Positions 46,249-57,680 of a stretch of 64,000 nt of DNA are shown here, piece by piece. The translations under genes were made by a program, and so were the position numbers. Under the pieces are notes generated by a model. The model searched no databases. It was not told the DNA's origin and saw only the letters and a list, made by a program, of their open reading frames with translations. The first letter of the stretch is position 1, and each line of letters starts with the position of its first letter. Source of the stretch: Rhodospirillales bacterium (GTDB lineage: Bacteria > Pseudomonadota > Alphaproteobacteria > Rhodospirillales > Casp-alpha2); contig JAJFII010000060.1 of assembly GCA_021775095.1 (NCBI GenBank), positions 1 through 64,000 on the forward strand. Direction: 5' to 3'.

Positions 46249-46401
46249 TTTTTTCTCCACCTAAAAGTCAGTCGATGAAACAAAATAGAGACCAATTTCT
46301 ATTTTTAATAGAAAATAAAACCAATTTATATGCCCATCAATCACTTTCAAAGATTTCATAAAGGTCATACACCTCCAAGATCAGTGCCGGGCCTGCGCAC
46401 C

Positions 46402-46435
46402 AAAAAAGGCCAATTGCGTTAGCAAATGGCCTTTT
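46402..46435 (-). terminator. Rho-independent terminator of rpsD
   Basis: On the minus strand, AAAAGGCCA and TGGCCTTTTTT form a 9-bp-plus stem with a 14-base loop and a T-run (A-run at 46402-46407 on the plus strand). It lies about 50 bases after the rpsD stop. Confidence 0.85.
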
Positions 46436-46483
46436 AAGTAACTATATTTGCTTGATTTTACTCGAGCAGGAATTCTTCAGGTA

Positions 46484-47098
46484 TTAGCGCGAGTAATATT
46501 CGATAACAAGGTTTGGTTCCATTTGGACCGGATAAGGCACGTCAGCAAGTTTCGGCACGCGGGTAAACGAACCTTCCATCTTGTTGGCGTTAACATCGAT
46601 GTAATCGGGAATTTCCCGCTCGGAGCTTTCCATGGCTAACAGGACCATCGGCATTTGCCGGGATTTTTCACGCACCGTAATCACATCACCTTCTTTAACC
46701 AGATAAGAAGGAATATTTACTTTTCTGCCGTTAACCTGGACGTGGCCGTGGTTAATAAATTGGCGCGAAGCAAACACCGTCGGAACAAATTTCATACGAT
46801 AGACAACCGCATCCAAGCGGGTCTCGAGAATGCCGATCAGATTTTCCGACGTATCGCCGACAACCCGTTGTGCTTCCTTATAATAACGACGGAACTGCTT
46901 TTCGGTGACGTTGCCGTAGTAACCTTTTAGTTTTTGTTTTGCCATGAGTTGCAAGCCATAGTCAGACGGTTTACGGCGGCGCTGACCATGTTGTCCTGGC
47001 GGATAATCGCGGGCGTTGATCGGGCTTTTTGGACGTCCCCACAGATTGACACCGAGGCGTCGGTTAATTTTGTACTTCGAATTTGTGCGTTTACTCAT
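46484..47098 (-). CDS. rpsD: 30S ribosomal protein S4
   Basis: This 204-residue protein initiates 30S assembly by binding 16S rRNA. It has the standard S4 sequence: N-terminal [16 protein letters not shown], then the S4 RNA-binding domain (residues about 95-160, [26 protein letters not shown]). Many alphaproteobacteria carry rpsD as a single gene. Here it has its own terminator. The start ATG at 47098 has AAAAAAGGGACT upstream on its strand. Confidence 0.97.
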   Translation of the reverse strand: MSKRTNSKYKINRRLGVNLWGRPKSPINARDYPPGQHGQRRRKPSDYGLQLMAKQKLKGYYGNVTEKQFRRYYKEAQRVVGDTSENLIGILETRLDAVVYRMKFVPTVFASRQFINHGHVQVNGRKVNIPSYLVKEGDVITVREKSRQMPMVLLAMESSEREIPDYIDVNANKMEGSFTRVPKLADVPYPVQMEPNLVIEYYSR

Positions 47099-47417
47099 AA
47101 ATAAGTCCCTTTTTTAACAGGTGTTCTTAAGCCCGGTATGCCGGATCCTGATCATCAATCAGGGGCGGGGTACAGTGAAACGATGCCACTGGTCCACGTT
47201 CCCGGGAACGGCGCGGAATATAGGGGTTTACGACGGTTTGTCAAACCCTTAGGTAAAACGCCGATAGCAGCGGTCTATCGGCGTCAACAATGGCCCGTGG
47301 CGCGGGCTCTTAGGCGGACTCTAGGGCCACGCCAAGAGACGTACTGAAGCCGGTTAGGGTTGCCTGGCAGGGGCTGGTCCTGTGCGACAGAAATGACTGA
47401 ATATCGGGTCCACCATG
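47099..47417. other. Intergenic region between the HNH gene and rpsD
   Basis: About 320 bases. It contains a terminator for the HNH gene (47255-47284) and the promoter and leader of rpsD. The imperfect repeat around 47222-47253 (GGTTT/AAACC) may form a leader structure of rpsD; I cannot assign it. No tRNA was recognised. Confidence 0.5.
47255..47284 (-). terminator. Rho-independent terminator after the HNH gene
   Basis: ACGCCGATAG (47258-47267) and CTATCGGCGT (47275-47284) form a perfect 10-bp stem with a 7-base loop. On the minus strand the stem is followed by a short T-run (TTTT). It lies about 130 bases after the HNH stop. Confidence 0.75.
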
Positions 47418-47981
47418 CTAAACACTATCCAGTTCGGAATCCCAATAGAGAAAGTCACGCCAGCTTTCGTGCAGATAATTGGGCGGGAAGGCACGGCCGT
47501 TCTCTTGTAATAAAAACTTTGACGGCTGGTCGGGACGCCGAAGGGGCAGCATGCCGACATCTTTTGGCAGGCGATGGCCTTTACGTAAATTGCACGGCGC
47601 ACAGGCGGTCACAACATTTCCCCAGGTCGTTCGCCCGCCCTTGGAACGTGGAACCACATGATCAAAGGTCAAATCTTCGGTTTGAAAGACGTGGCCACAA
47701 TATTGACAGGAGAACCGGTCGCGCAAAAACACATTAAAACGGGTAAACGCCGGTCGGGTTCCGGTTTTCACATAATCTTTTAAGGAAATAACACTTGGGA
47801 TCTTAAACACATGCCGCGGGGAATGAACAAAGCGGTCATACTCATCGACGACGTTTACCCGCTCAAGAAAAACCGCCTTAATGGAATCCTGCCAGGACCA
47901 CAGGGACAAGGGAAAATAACTGAGCGGCCGGTAGTCGGCGTTCAGGACCAGTGCTGGATAGGTGCCCTGCGCAGTCGTCAT
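47418..47981 (-). CDS. HNH endonuclease family protein
   Basis: This 187-residue protein carries a McrA-type HNH domain in residues about 85-135: CQYCGHVFQTEDLTFDHVVP with the first His, then GNVVTACAPCNLRKG with CxxC, CxxCN and the catalytic His/Asn. The N-terminal 85 residues (YPALVLNADYRPLSYFPLS) are typical of a widespread bacterial HNH family of unknown role. It is not linked to a methyltransferase or phage gene here. Confidence 0.9.
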   Translation of the reverse strand: MTTAQGTYPALVLNADYRPLSYFPLSLWSWQDSIKAVFLERVNVVDEYDRFVHSPRHVFKIPSVISLKDYVKTGTRPAFTRFNVFLRDRFSCQYCGHVFQTEDLTFDHVVPRSKGGRTTWGNVVTACAPCNLRKGHRLPKDVGMLPLRRPDQPSKFLLQENGRAFPPNYLHESWRDFLYWDSELDSV

Positions 47982-48136
47982 GAGTTTATCCTCAGATTCG
48001 AAGACAGCCTAATACATATTGTGGTGCTTTGCCAAATATCGTTGTGTGACGGTTTTATGACCAAATCGTCCGTCGCAACCGGACCCGAAAAAACCCTGGC
48101 AGACTTATACAAAAACTACAAAAACGGCAAATGCCC

Positions 48137-48838
48137 TTAATTATCGGTTGCTGGTGCCGATCCCGGTTCAGGCAGAGGCACGCCAAAACAGGTCGCCAAA
48201 AAGTCCATTCCCTGCATGATGCTCTGGTCGTTGAGGCTATGCCCCAGATTGGCAACCATTTCACCGGTTACCTTCAGGCCCGCCGCCTGTAGCGCCGCCA
48301 CCCCTTCATAGAGGGACTCCGGTGGCACCACGTCGTCCATGACGCCATGCATCATCAAAATTGGCGGCTGCGACTTTACTTCACTTGCCAGCAGTTCGGG
48401 GCCGATGAGAGCGCCGGAATAGGCGACGATTGCGGCCAGGGGCCGCTGCCGACGTACGCCCACATGTAACGCCATCATAGAACCCTGTGAAAAACCAACC
48501 AAAGCGACATCCTTGTCCGTCAACCCGTACAACTGCATTTGGCTGTCAATAAATGCGTCGAGTAACGGTACCGCAGCCTGTGTCCCTTCAAGGCGTGATT
48601 GGGGCGTCGGGTTTTCCAGTGAAAACCACTGGTATCCGGCCGGTGCCATGTCGAAGGCAAAGGGTGCGTTGGGTGAAACAAACTGGGCGTCGGGCAGGAC
48701 TTTTGCATAATACGGCGCGAGGCCGATCAAATCCTGACCATCCGATCCCACACCATGGCAAAAAATCACCAATTGTCGGGGTGCCCCACCGGATGCCGGG
48801 GCAAAGGTCGGACCATAGAGTTCAGGCTGATCGTTCAT
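48137..48838 (-). CDS. Carboxylesterase/phospholipase family alpha/beta hydrolase
   Basis: This 233-residue protein resembles the PF02230 esterase/lysophospholipase family. The nucleophile Ser is in GFSQGSMMA, the Asp in GVMDDVVPP and the His in NLGHSL; HGVGSDGQDL is the oxyanion-region motif. It has no signal peptide and is probably cytoplasmic. The substrate is a small ester, not identified. The gene is divergent from gluQRS. Confidence 0.9.
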   Translation of the reverse strand: MNDQPELYGPTFAPASGGAPRQLVIFCHGVGSDGQDLIGLAPYYAKVLPDAQFVSPNAPFAFDMAPAGYQWFSLENPTPQSRLEGTQAAVPLLDAFIDSQMQLYGLTDKDVALVGFSQGSMMALHVGVRRQRPLAAIVAYSGALIGPELLASEVKSQPPILMMHGVMDDVVPPESLYEGVAALQAAGLKVTGEMVANLGHSLNDQSIMQGMDFLATCFGVPLPEPGSAPATDN

Positions 48839-48940
48839 GGCGGGATCCTCACAATAGGAACGGGTAAATCGACTGGTTTATTTGGTAACCGATAACACCC
48901 CCCCTTGTCACGTCCGGTGCCAAACCGCTATCAATCCCCT

Positions 48941-49795
48941 ATGACTGTTGTTACCAGATTTGCACCAAGTCCGACCGGATATCTTCATTTGGGTCATGCC
49001 TTTTCGGCGCTGTTTGCGGACCGCATGGCACGGCAAACCCACGGTCAGTTCCTGTTGCGCATCGAAGACATTGACCAGGAACGGTGTCAATCCGGCTACG
49101 AAACAGCTTTGATCGAAGATTTACAATGGCTGGGCCTTGATTGGCAGCGGCCCGTTCGGCGCCAATCGGATCATTTTGCCGATTATGCAAAAGCCCTGGA
49201 AAGCCTGCGGGACATGGAGCTGCTATATCCCTGTTTTTGCAGCCGCAAGGAAATCCGGGCGGAAATCCGGGCCGCCGGATATGCGCCTCACCTGGCCCCG
49301 ACAGGACCAGAAGGCCCGCTTTATCCCGGCACCTGTCGTCTTTTGAGCAAACGGGTGCAAACGGACCGCATGGGCGCGGGCGACCCCTATGCCATACGTC
49401 TTAAAACCGACGATGCCCTAAAACGCACCGGCCCCCTCACCTGGACCGATCAAAATCAGGGCGAGCAGCAGGTCTCCATGGCTGCCCTCGGTGATGTGGT
49501 CCTGGCCCGTAAAGGATCGCCAACAAGTTACCATTTATCAGTTACGGTAGACGATCATTTGCAAAACATCACCCTGGTTACCCGCGGCGAAGATTTGTTC
49601 ACGGCCACGCATCTGCATCGGTTGTTGCAGGCGTTGCTGGCCTATAAAACACCGTCCTATTACCACCATCGACTGCTATTCGACGATCAGGGCCGGCGGT
49701 TTGCCAAACGCGACAATGCCGTCACCCTGCGTCACCTGCGCACATCCGGTTTTACATCCGCCGAGGTCCGGGAAATGGTCAATGATGGTCTTTAA
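48941..49795 (+). CDS. gluQRS: Glutamyl-Q tRNA(Asp) synthetase
   Basis: This 284-residue truncated GluRS-like enzyme adds glutamate to the queuosine base of tRNA(Asp), not to the 3' end. The class I HIGH-type motif is HLGH near residue 18, the zinc-type cysteines are in PCFCSRKE and the YPGTCR region, and a KMSKS-like FAKRD lies near the C terminus. The anticodon-binding domain is absent, as in the family. The chosen ATG begins MTVVTRFAPSPTG. It overlaps the following nuclease gene. A full queuosine gene set lies 5 kb downstream. Confidence 0.92.
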   Translation: MTVVTRFAPSPTGYLHLGHAFSALFADRMARQTHGQFLLRIEDIDQERCQSGYETALIEDLQWLGLDWQRPVRRQSDHFADYAKALESLRDMELLYPCFCSRKEIRAEIRAAGYAPHLAPTGPEGPLYPGTCRLLSKRVQTDRMGAGDPYAIRLKTDDALKRTGPLTWTDQNQGEQQVSMAALGDVVLARKGSPTSYHLSVTVDDHLQNITLVTRGEDLFTATHLHRLLQALLAYKTPSYYHHRLLFDDQGRRFAKRDNAVTLRHLRTSGFTSAEVREMVNDGL

Positions 49796-50603
49796 AATCA
49801 TTTCTTTCCTGGTTGTGCTGGTGCTGGCATCCGCCGGTGCTGGGGCGGAACCCCTCGAAGGTCTCACGACCGGTGAAACAGCGCGCGTCGTTGCAGTGGT
49901 CGACGGTGACACGGTGATCCTCGATCGCGCCATCCGCGATGCCAAACAAATCCGATTGGTCGGTTTGCAGGCCCCCAAATTGGCGCTGGGACGAAAAGGT
50001 TTTAAACAATGGCCCTTGGCTCCAGACGCAAAATTTGCGCTCGAGGAATTGACCCTGGACAAAACCGTAACCCTGCGTTTTGGCGGGGCCCGCATGGACC
50101 GCCATGGGCGGCATCTCGCCCACTTGTTTTTGCCAGACGGAACCTGGGTACAGGGCCGGATGTTGCAGCGCGGCATGGCCCGTGTTTATACCTTTGCCGA
50201 TAATCGGGCGGTCACAACTGAGATGTACGCCCTGGAACGCGAAGCAAGGAACGCCAACCGCGGCATATGGGCGCACCCGTTTTATGCCGTTCGCCGCGCC
50301 ACACCGCTGGCGCTGGGGCACCTGACCGGGACTTTCCAGGTGATTGAAGGGCGGGTTTTAGAAACGGCCCTCGTCAAAGGCACAACTTACCTGAATTTTG
50401 GTGAAAACTGGCGGGATGATTTTACGGTGACCCTCAACGGCAAAGCCCGCCGGGCCTTTGCAAAGATAGCGCTGGACCCGCAATCCCTTAAAGGTGCCCA
50501 ATTGCGTGTTCGCGGCTGGTTAAAAAAACGCAATGGCCCCGCTCTTAAGGTCACCCACCCGGAACAGATTGAACTTATCGACCGCCGGCAATCCGGGAAT
50601 TAA
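49782..50603 (+). CDS. Thermonuclease-family (SNase-like) exported protein with altered active site
   Basis: This 273-residue protein has a signal peptide (MMVFKIISFLVVLVLASAGAGA) and a staphylococcal-nuclease-like OB domain (about residues 40-160) with VVDGDTVIL and DRHGRHLAHLFL containing the second catalytic Arg. At the first catalytic region the usual RLxGIDAPE is RLVGLQAPK, so the metal-binding Asp and the catalytic Glu seem replaced by Gln and Lys. A C-terminal extension of about 100 residues has no known motif. The ATG at 49782 (another at 49785) lies inside the gluQRS end, with GGGA upstream. It is exported and may not be a nuclease. Confidence 0.85.
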   Translation: MMVFKIISFLVVLVLASAGAGAEPLEGLTTGETARVVAVVDGDTVILDRAIRDAKQIRLVGLQAPKLALGRKGFKQWPLAPDAKFALEELTLDKTVTLRFGGARMDRHGRHLAHLFLPDGTWVQGRMLQRGMARVYTFADNRAVTTEMYALEREARNANRGIWAHPFYAVRRATPLALGHLTGTFQVIEGRVLETALVKGTTYLNFGENWRDDFTVTLNGKARRAFAKIALDPQSLKGAQLRVRGWLKKRNGPALKVTHPEQIELIDRRQSGN

Positions 50604-50657
50604 AACGAAGTTTTACGGACAACAATACGCCTAACACCGTGCACCGGCGGACCACCA

Positions 50658-50912
50658 CTAAGCGGTAATTCCATTTGACGCGTCGGCATTTGGGTTCGTT
50701 CCACTGCGGTTGCGGTTTGCGACCATTTGATTATGGAGTCCGGTGATCACCTGGCTGCCGGTTTTAACAAACAAAAACGGCAAAAAGGCATGTACCAGAC
50801 AAACAACAGCGCCATAGAACATTTTAAAACCAAAACCAAGGGCCACACCGACATGCTCGAAATAAGATTCGTTGACGCTGGCGGGATGTTCGGTAAACAG
50901 GCGCTTTAACAT
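50658..50912 (-). CDS. DUF6356 family membrane protein
   Basis: This 84-residue protein matches the DUF6356 pattern: MLKRLFTEHPASVNESYFEH at the N terminus, two hydrophobic segments (about residues 22-50), and a C-terminal LHNQMVANRN. The function is unknown. The ATG at 50912 follows GGAGAATAAA. It is divergent from the Lrp-family gene (about 140 bases between them). Confidence 0.85.
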   Translation of the reverse strand: MLKRLFTEHPASVNESYFEHVGVALGFGFKMFYGAVVCLVHAFLPFLFVKTGSQVITGLHNQMVANRNRSGTNPNADASNGITA

Positions 50913-51050
50913 TTTATTCTCCACTCTGACGGCATTCTGTTAAAAACGATAATACCCAAAAACGTCGGGAAAATGTTCCTTTTTTTGCCTTTAAATTCGA
51001 ATAAATATAGATTATTATTCTAATTAATTATATTTTATAGGAATTTTATT

Positions 51051-51512
51051 TTGGACGCCACGGATAAAAAAATTCTCGACTGCCTGCAGTCGGATGCAAC
51101 CCTCTCCATTGCTGAAATCTCTGAGCGGATCGGTTTGTCGCAAACGCCCTGTTGGCGGAGAATTCAAAACCTCGAATCAACCGGCGTTGTCAGAAAGCGG
51201 GTGGCCCTGTTGGATCGCAGCAAATTAAATGTTGGTGTTACCGTGTTTGTATCGCTGAAAACCAACCAGCACAACCAGGCCTGGTTGCAAAATTTTGCGA
51301 CAATTGTCGACGAATTTCCGGAAGTAATGGAGTTCTACCGGATGAGTGGCGGGGTCGATTATCTGTTGAAGATCGTTGTTCCCGACATTGCTGCTTACGA
51401 TGCCGTTTACAAACGAATTATCGAAAAGGTTGATCTGTTTGACGTCAGTTCGGCTTTTGCCATGGAGGAAATCAAGTTTGAAACGCAATTGCCCCTGGAC
51501 TATGTCCATTAG
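51051..51512 (+). CDS. Lrp/AsnC family transcriptional regulator
   Basis: This 153-residue regulator has an N-terminal winged helix-turn-helix (LSIAEISERIGLSQTPCWRRI) and a C-terminal RAM ligand-binding domain (residues about 70-150). The only good start is a TTG at 51051, with AGGAATTTTATT upstream. Such proteins respond to amino acids. The AT-rich 5' region probably includes its own binding sites. Its targets are unknown. Confidence 0.92.
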   Translation: MDATDKKILDCLQSDATLSIAEISERIGLSQTPCWRRIQNLESTGVVRKRVALLDRSKLNVGVTVFVSLKTNQHNQAWLQNFATIVDEFPEVMEFYRMSGGVDYLLKIVVPDIAAYDAVYKRIIEKVDLFDVSSAFAMEEIKFETQLPLDYVH

Positions 51513-51598
51513 AATGCATTTCCGGGCGAATAGGAGCCGAGCAGGCGGGGCGATTGTCGAACCTGGTATGCAAAAAAAATCAAAGAGTTAAGGATTAT

Positions 51599-51620
51599 CC
51601 GGCGGCGTAAAAACCGCCGG
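51599..51620. repeat. GC-rich inverted repeat between convergent genes
   Basis: CCGGCGG and CCGCCGG form 7-bp arms with an 8-base, A-rich loop. It lies between the ends of the convergent Lrp and kinase genes. No T-run follows on either strand, so it may be a weak terminator or just a stem. Confidence 0.4.
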
Positions 51621-51627
51621 GATCCCG

Positions 51628-54303
51628 TTAGGCCTGTTCGCGCCACCAGCTAATGGCGGCTTGCGCGGCAATTTCAAATCTCGGCATCAACTCAGCAAGA
51701 GCATGTGTATCGGTCGCGGTTTCTTCGATTTCGGCCGCCATTCGGGAAACTTCAATGGCAAACAGGGATCCGCTCGCCCCCTTGATGGAATGCGCTGTAC
51801 GACGAATGTCCTCCGAATCGCTTTTCTGAACACTGATTTTTAACCCCTCAAGGTGGGTCCGCAAGGAATTTTCGGCTTCCTGCAGGAGCATTAAGGTTGT
51901 TTCCGGTCCCAGTTGTTGGCGAATTTCGTCCAGTTTATCCGCATCCCCGACGGCCAACACGGCGGTATCTGCCATCGCCCTTTCGAGATCGGGGGCTGGG
52001 TCCGACGATTTGGATTGAGAATTGGCTTTTGCTGCGGTAACGATCGATGCACGGTTTTGCCCGACACTTGGGTTGGTTTTTTTGCCATAAAAAGCGATCG
52101 CATTTGCCAGTTGTTGCTCGGTAAAGGGTTTGGTCAGGACATCATCCATCCCGACCGCGATAAACTGCTGATGGCGTTCGGCAAAGGCTTCGGCAGTTAA
52201 GCCAATGATTGGGAGGTTTTTCCCGAGGTCCGTTGCGCGAATGGTTTTGGTTGCGTCAATGCCATTCATTTCAGGCATATGGACGTCCATTAGGACCAGA
52301 TCCGGCCAATTTTCGGCAGCGATTTGAACGGCAATTTTACCGTTCTCCGCGTGCCGCACCGAATGCCCAAACTTCTGCAAAAAAGCGATGGCGATGACGG
52401 CGTTCACTTCGTTATCTTCGGCCAGCAGGACATTTAACGGAACAGCGTTGCCATTGCCTGGAACCGACGATCGAAGGGTTAGTCCCTCGGCTTCCTCAGC
52501 TGATGCAAATGCAAAGGGAAGGCGAACCGTAAAGCGCGTTCCCTTGCCCAGTTCACTGGCCACGTCTATGGTTCCGTCCATCAATTCAGTCAATTGTTTA
52601 ACGATAGACAGGCCGAGCCCCGTTCCGCCGTGTTTGCGATTTATGGTGCTGTCTTCCTGGGTAAAGGCGGCAAAAATTGCGTCGACCCGGCCGTCCGAAA
52701 TACCCGCTCCCGTATCGGCAATGGTAAACTGCATCAGGCACTTCGGCGGCCCCGCCACCGGTCGACCCTCTGTTATGTTTTCGATTGTCAGACTGACCGA
52801 GCCCTGTTCGGTAAACTTGATGGCGTTGCTTAACAGGTTCCAAAGAATTTGACGTATCCGCACGGGATCACCGTGCATTGCCATATTAAAATCGCTTTTA
52901 TTATGCACCCGCAACGTCAACCCTTTGTCGTCGGCCAACGATTGGAAAGGCGTCGCAATGGTTGAAACCAGTTCATTTAACAGGAAGGGTTTGACCTCCA
53001 GCTCCATTCCACCCGCTTCAATTCTGCTCATATCAAGAACATCATTGATAATGGCGAGAAGCGTTTGTCCCGACGACAATATGGTATTTACCTTTATCCG
53101 TTGATCCCGGTTCAAGTCAGAATCATTGAGCAATTGGGCCAGGCCGAGGACACCATTCAAGGGCGTGCGGATTTCGTGGCTCATGGTGGAAAGGAAGTTT
53201 GATTTAGCAAGATTTGCCGCTTCGGCCTTTTCCTGGACTTTTTTAAGTTCAGTAATATCAATCCGCACACCGACGATGCCGCCGTCCGCTGTCAATCGCT
53301 CCGAAATTTTCAGCCATTTGCCATTTGACAGTCTTTGCAGGGTTTCCGTATTACCGGCCAGGTGGGACTGCATCCGCTCGGCCAACCAGTCCTCTTCACG
53401 ACCAATTGCATCGGGGAACTCGCCCTTTTCAAATCCCGCCCGCAGCAGGTCTTCAAATTTTGCCCCCGGCACCAGGAAGTCTCTGATTTCGCTATAAATT
53501 TCCCGGTATTTTTCATTACACAGCACCAACCGATCATCGGCATCAAAAATCACAAACCCGTCCTCAAGCGACGTGATGGCCGTTCGCAATTGTTGTTCGG
53601 CCCGTTTGGCACGATCCAGAGCGGATTTTTGCTTGCTAACGTCGGTACCGCTTCCCCGATAGCCCAGGAACTTACCGCTGACATCAAATACCGGTTTTCC
53701 GGAAACGGAAATATACTGTTGAATTCCGTTTGGACCTTTTCTTGAGTACTCGAAATCCTTTATTTCCGACCGCGATGCGATGGCTTTGCGCAGGGTTACC
53801 CATTTTTCAGAATTATAATCTTCGCCGGCCAAATCCTCGCGGGTTTTGCCGATGTGAAATGCAACGGGAATACCGGTAACGGTTTCAACCCGATCCGACA
53901 GATAGGTAAACCTCAAGTCCGCGTCCATCTCCCATAACCAGTCCGATGAGACTTCGGCAAAATCGCGAAATTTTTGCTCACTTTCCGTGAGAGACGAGGC
54001 CGTTGATTTTAACACAACGATGACGATTGCGCTCACCCAAAGGACAAAAAGCGCGAAACCCCGGTTTGTCAAATCAATCCAGGTATCGCCCCCAACAGGT
54101 GAAAAATAATATCCGGCGGCAATCAACACACTACTAACAAGCGCCAGAAAAATAACCTGGGAACGCCACGGGAACCAAACGCCTAAAAGCACCACAAACA
54201 CATAGGGAACACCCGCAGCAACCCCAAGTTCGAGATTTAAATCAACCAGTAGAATTAAAATTGCGAGCGTCGCAGCACTCAGCATTAATTTTCCGTGCTG
54301 CAT
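51628..54303 (-). CDS. Membrane hybrid sensor histidine kinase with REC and HPt domains
   Basis: This 891-residue protein has an N-terminal membrane region with about four or five helices (residues 5-105), two PAS domains (110-235 and 245-355) and a kinase core. The H-box His376 is in MSHEIRTPLN, and NLLSNAIKFTEQGS, DTGAGIS and GTGLGLSI are the N and G boxes. A receiver domain (Asp673 in VLMDVHMPEMNG) and an HPt domain (His838 in AHSIKGASG) complete a full phosphorelay. Its first PAS (SSDWLWEMDADLRFTYLSD, AFHIGKTRE) is closely related to PAS modules in the kinase at 14870. The ATG at 54303 follows AAGGTTGAGA. Targets are unknown. Confidence 0.92.
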   Translation of the reverse strand: MQHGKLMLSAATLAILILLVDLNLELGVAAGVPYVFVVLLGVWFPWRSQVIFLALVSSVLIAAGYYFSPVGGDTWIDLTNRGFALFVLWVSAIVIVVLKSTASSLTESEQKFRDFAEVSSDWLWEMDADLRFTYLSDRVETVTGIPVAFHIGKTREDLAGEDYNSEKWVTLRKAIASRSEIKDFEYSRKGPNGIQQYISVSGKPVFDVSGKFLGYRGSGTDVSKQKSALDRAKRAEQQLRTAITSLEDGFVIFDADDRLVLCNEKYREIYSEIRDFLVPGAKFEDLLRAGFEKGEFPDAIGREEDWLAERMQSHLAGNTETLQRLSNGKWLKISERLTADGGIVGVRIDITELKKVQEKAEAANLAKSNFLSTMSHEIRTPLNGVLGLAQLLNDSDLNRDQRIKVNTILSSGQTLLAIINDVLDMSRIEAGGMELEVKPFLLNELVSTIATPFQSLADDKGLTLRVHNKSDFNMAMHGDPVRIRQILWNLLSNAIKFTEQGSVSLTIENITEGRPVAGPPKCLMQFTIADTGAGISDGRVDAIFAAFTQEDSTINRKHGGTGLGLSIVKQLTELMDGTIDVASELGKGTRFTVRLPFAFASAEEAEGLTLRSSVPGNGNAVPLNVLLAEDNEVNAVIAIAFLQKFGHSVRHAENGKIAVQIAAENWPDLVLMDVHMPEMNGIDATKTIRATDLGKNLPIIGLTAEAFAERHQQFIAVGMDDVLTKPFTEQQLANAIAFYGKKTNPSVGQNRASIVTAAKANSQSKSSDPAPDLERAMADTAVLAVGDADKLDEIRQQLGPETTLMLLQEAENSLRTHLEGLKISVQKSDSEDIRRTAHSIKGASGSLFAIEVSRMAAEIEETATDTHALAELMPRFEIAAQAAISWWREQA

Positions 54304-54322
54304 TCTCAACCTTTTATTTGGA

Positions 54323-54368
54323 CATCCACCGGACGGGTGGTCCAGACCATCCACCGGACAGGTGATCC
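54323..54368. repeat. Two 21-bp direct repeats upstream of the kinase gene
   Basis: CATCCACCGGACGGGTGGTCC (54323-54343) is repeated at 54348-54368 with two changes (G to A at positions 13 and 18). The period is 25 bases. Each copy also contains an internal CCACCGG/CCGGACGGGTGG-type inverted element. It lies just upstream of the kinase start and may be a protein-binding site or a small repetitive element. Confidence 0.5.
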
Positions 54369-54526
54369 TGATCCATGTGCCCGACCAACTTAGCAGATTT
54401 CGAGCCCCATAAAAACATCAAACACCTAAAGCTGTATGTCGCCTTGGTGATGGACAACGCGGTGCTCCGGTTGACAATCAAAGCTGTGATTGTACTTACA
54501 CCCGATTTTCTATAGGTTTCCGCGCC

Positions 54527-56739
<2,213 letters not shown>

Positions 56740-56759
56740 ATGAAACAGGAAAATGACCA

Positions 56760-57224
56760 ATGAATGAAAGCCAGTTTGACGGCTTAAGCCAGTTGGGCGG
56801 TTCTAATGAAATTCCCGCCACACCCGACGCGGCGACCTTGGAAGCCGTACCCAACCCGCAAATCGGAACCGATTATCTTATTCGCTTCACCTGCCCGGAA
56901 TTCACCAGCCTGTGCCCGGTCACCGGACAGCCCGATTTCGCCCATTTGGTGATCGATTACATCGCCGACCAGTTGATTGTCGAAAGCAAGTCCTTAAAGA
57001 TCTATTTGGCAAGTTTTCGCAACCATGCGGCCTTTCACGAAGGGTGCACGGTCGGTATTGGTAAACGCTTGGTCGATACCCTGGCGCCTAAATGGTTGCG
57101 CATCGGCGGTTATTGGTATCCAAGGGGCGGAATTCCCATTGATGTCTTTTACCAAACGGGAAAAGCGCCGGACCATGTCTGGATCCCCGACCAGGGGGTT
57201 GCCACATACCGGGGACGGGGATAG
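56760..57224 (+). CDS. queF: NADPH-dependent 7-cyano-7-deazaguanine reductase
   Basis: This 154-residue short (unimodular, FolE-like) QueF reduces preQ0 to preQ1. The nucleophilic Cys52 is in [13 protein letters not shown] and the signature [15 protein letters not shown] is complete. The N-terminal 30 residues are a linker-like extension. It is followed ten bases later by an OsmC-family gene. GTP-to-preQ0 genes (queD, queE, queC) are not in the window. Confidence 0.96.
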   Translation: MNESQFDGLSQLGGSNEIPATPDAATLEAVPNPQIGTDYLIRFTCPEFTSLCPVTGQPDFAHLVIDYIADQLIVESKSLKIYLASFRNHAAFHEGCTVGIGKRLVDTLAPKWLRIGGYWYPRGGIPIDVFYQTGKAPDHVWIPDQGVATYRGRG

Positions 57225-57233
57225 GAGCTGACC

Positions 57234-57665
57234 ATGGAAGCCCGCGTTAAATGGATTGAAGGAACCCGTTATCTGAGCACTTCGGGTAGCGGACATGCGG
57301 TGGTCATGGAAGCATCAGCGGCGGAACAAAGCGTTGGCCCCAGCCCCATGGAAATGTTGCTGATGGGGATGGGGGGCTGCACAACCTATGACGTGGTTGC
57401 CATCTTACAAAAAATGCGTCTCGATGTGGACGACGTTATTGTCGAACTGCAGGCTGAACGCGCCGAAGACGTACCCCGAACCTTCACCAAAATTCATTGC
57501 ACTTTCACGGTCATCGGAAAAAACATCCCCCTGGAAAAGGCCAAAGAAGCGGTAAAATTGTCAGGCGAGAAATACTGTTCAGCGTCCCGCATGTTAGAGA
57601 AATCCGCCGATATCAGCTTCGAGACTCGGGTCAAAGAGCGCCATCATGTCGCGGAAATAGGCTAA
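57234..57665 (+). CDS. OsmC family protein
   Basis: This 143-residue protein has the OsmC fold. The two catalytic cysteines of peroxide-reducing members are at GMGGCTTYDVV (near residue 48) and SGEKYCSASRML (near 113), both present. It probably reduces organic hydroperoxides or acts as a related thiol hydrolase. It is in the same direct run as queF but its link with queuosine is unclear. Confidence 0.9.
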   Translation: MEARVKWIEGTRYLSTSGSGHAVVMEASAAEQSVGPSPMEMLLMGMGGCTTYDVVAILQKMRLDVDDVIVELQAERAEDVPRTFTKIHCTFTVIGKNIPLEKAKEAVKLSGEKYCSASRMLEKSADISFETRVKERHHVAEIG

Positions 57666-57680
57666 ACATCCAAAGCCGAG

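Noticed and set aside
47099-47417. Possible tRNA-like GTTCGGAATCC near the HNH gene end
   Set aside because: The sequence lies in the HNH coding region and no cloverleaf can be drawn around it.
47354-47602. Minus-strand frame overlapping the HNH gene
   Set aside because: It is out of frame with the HNH domain and has no signal of its own.
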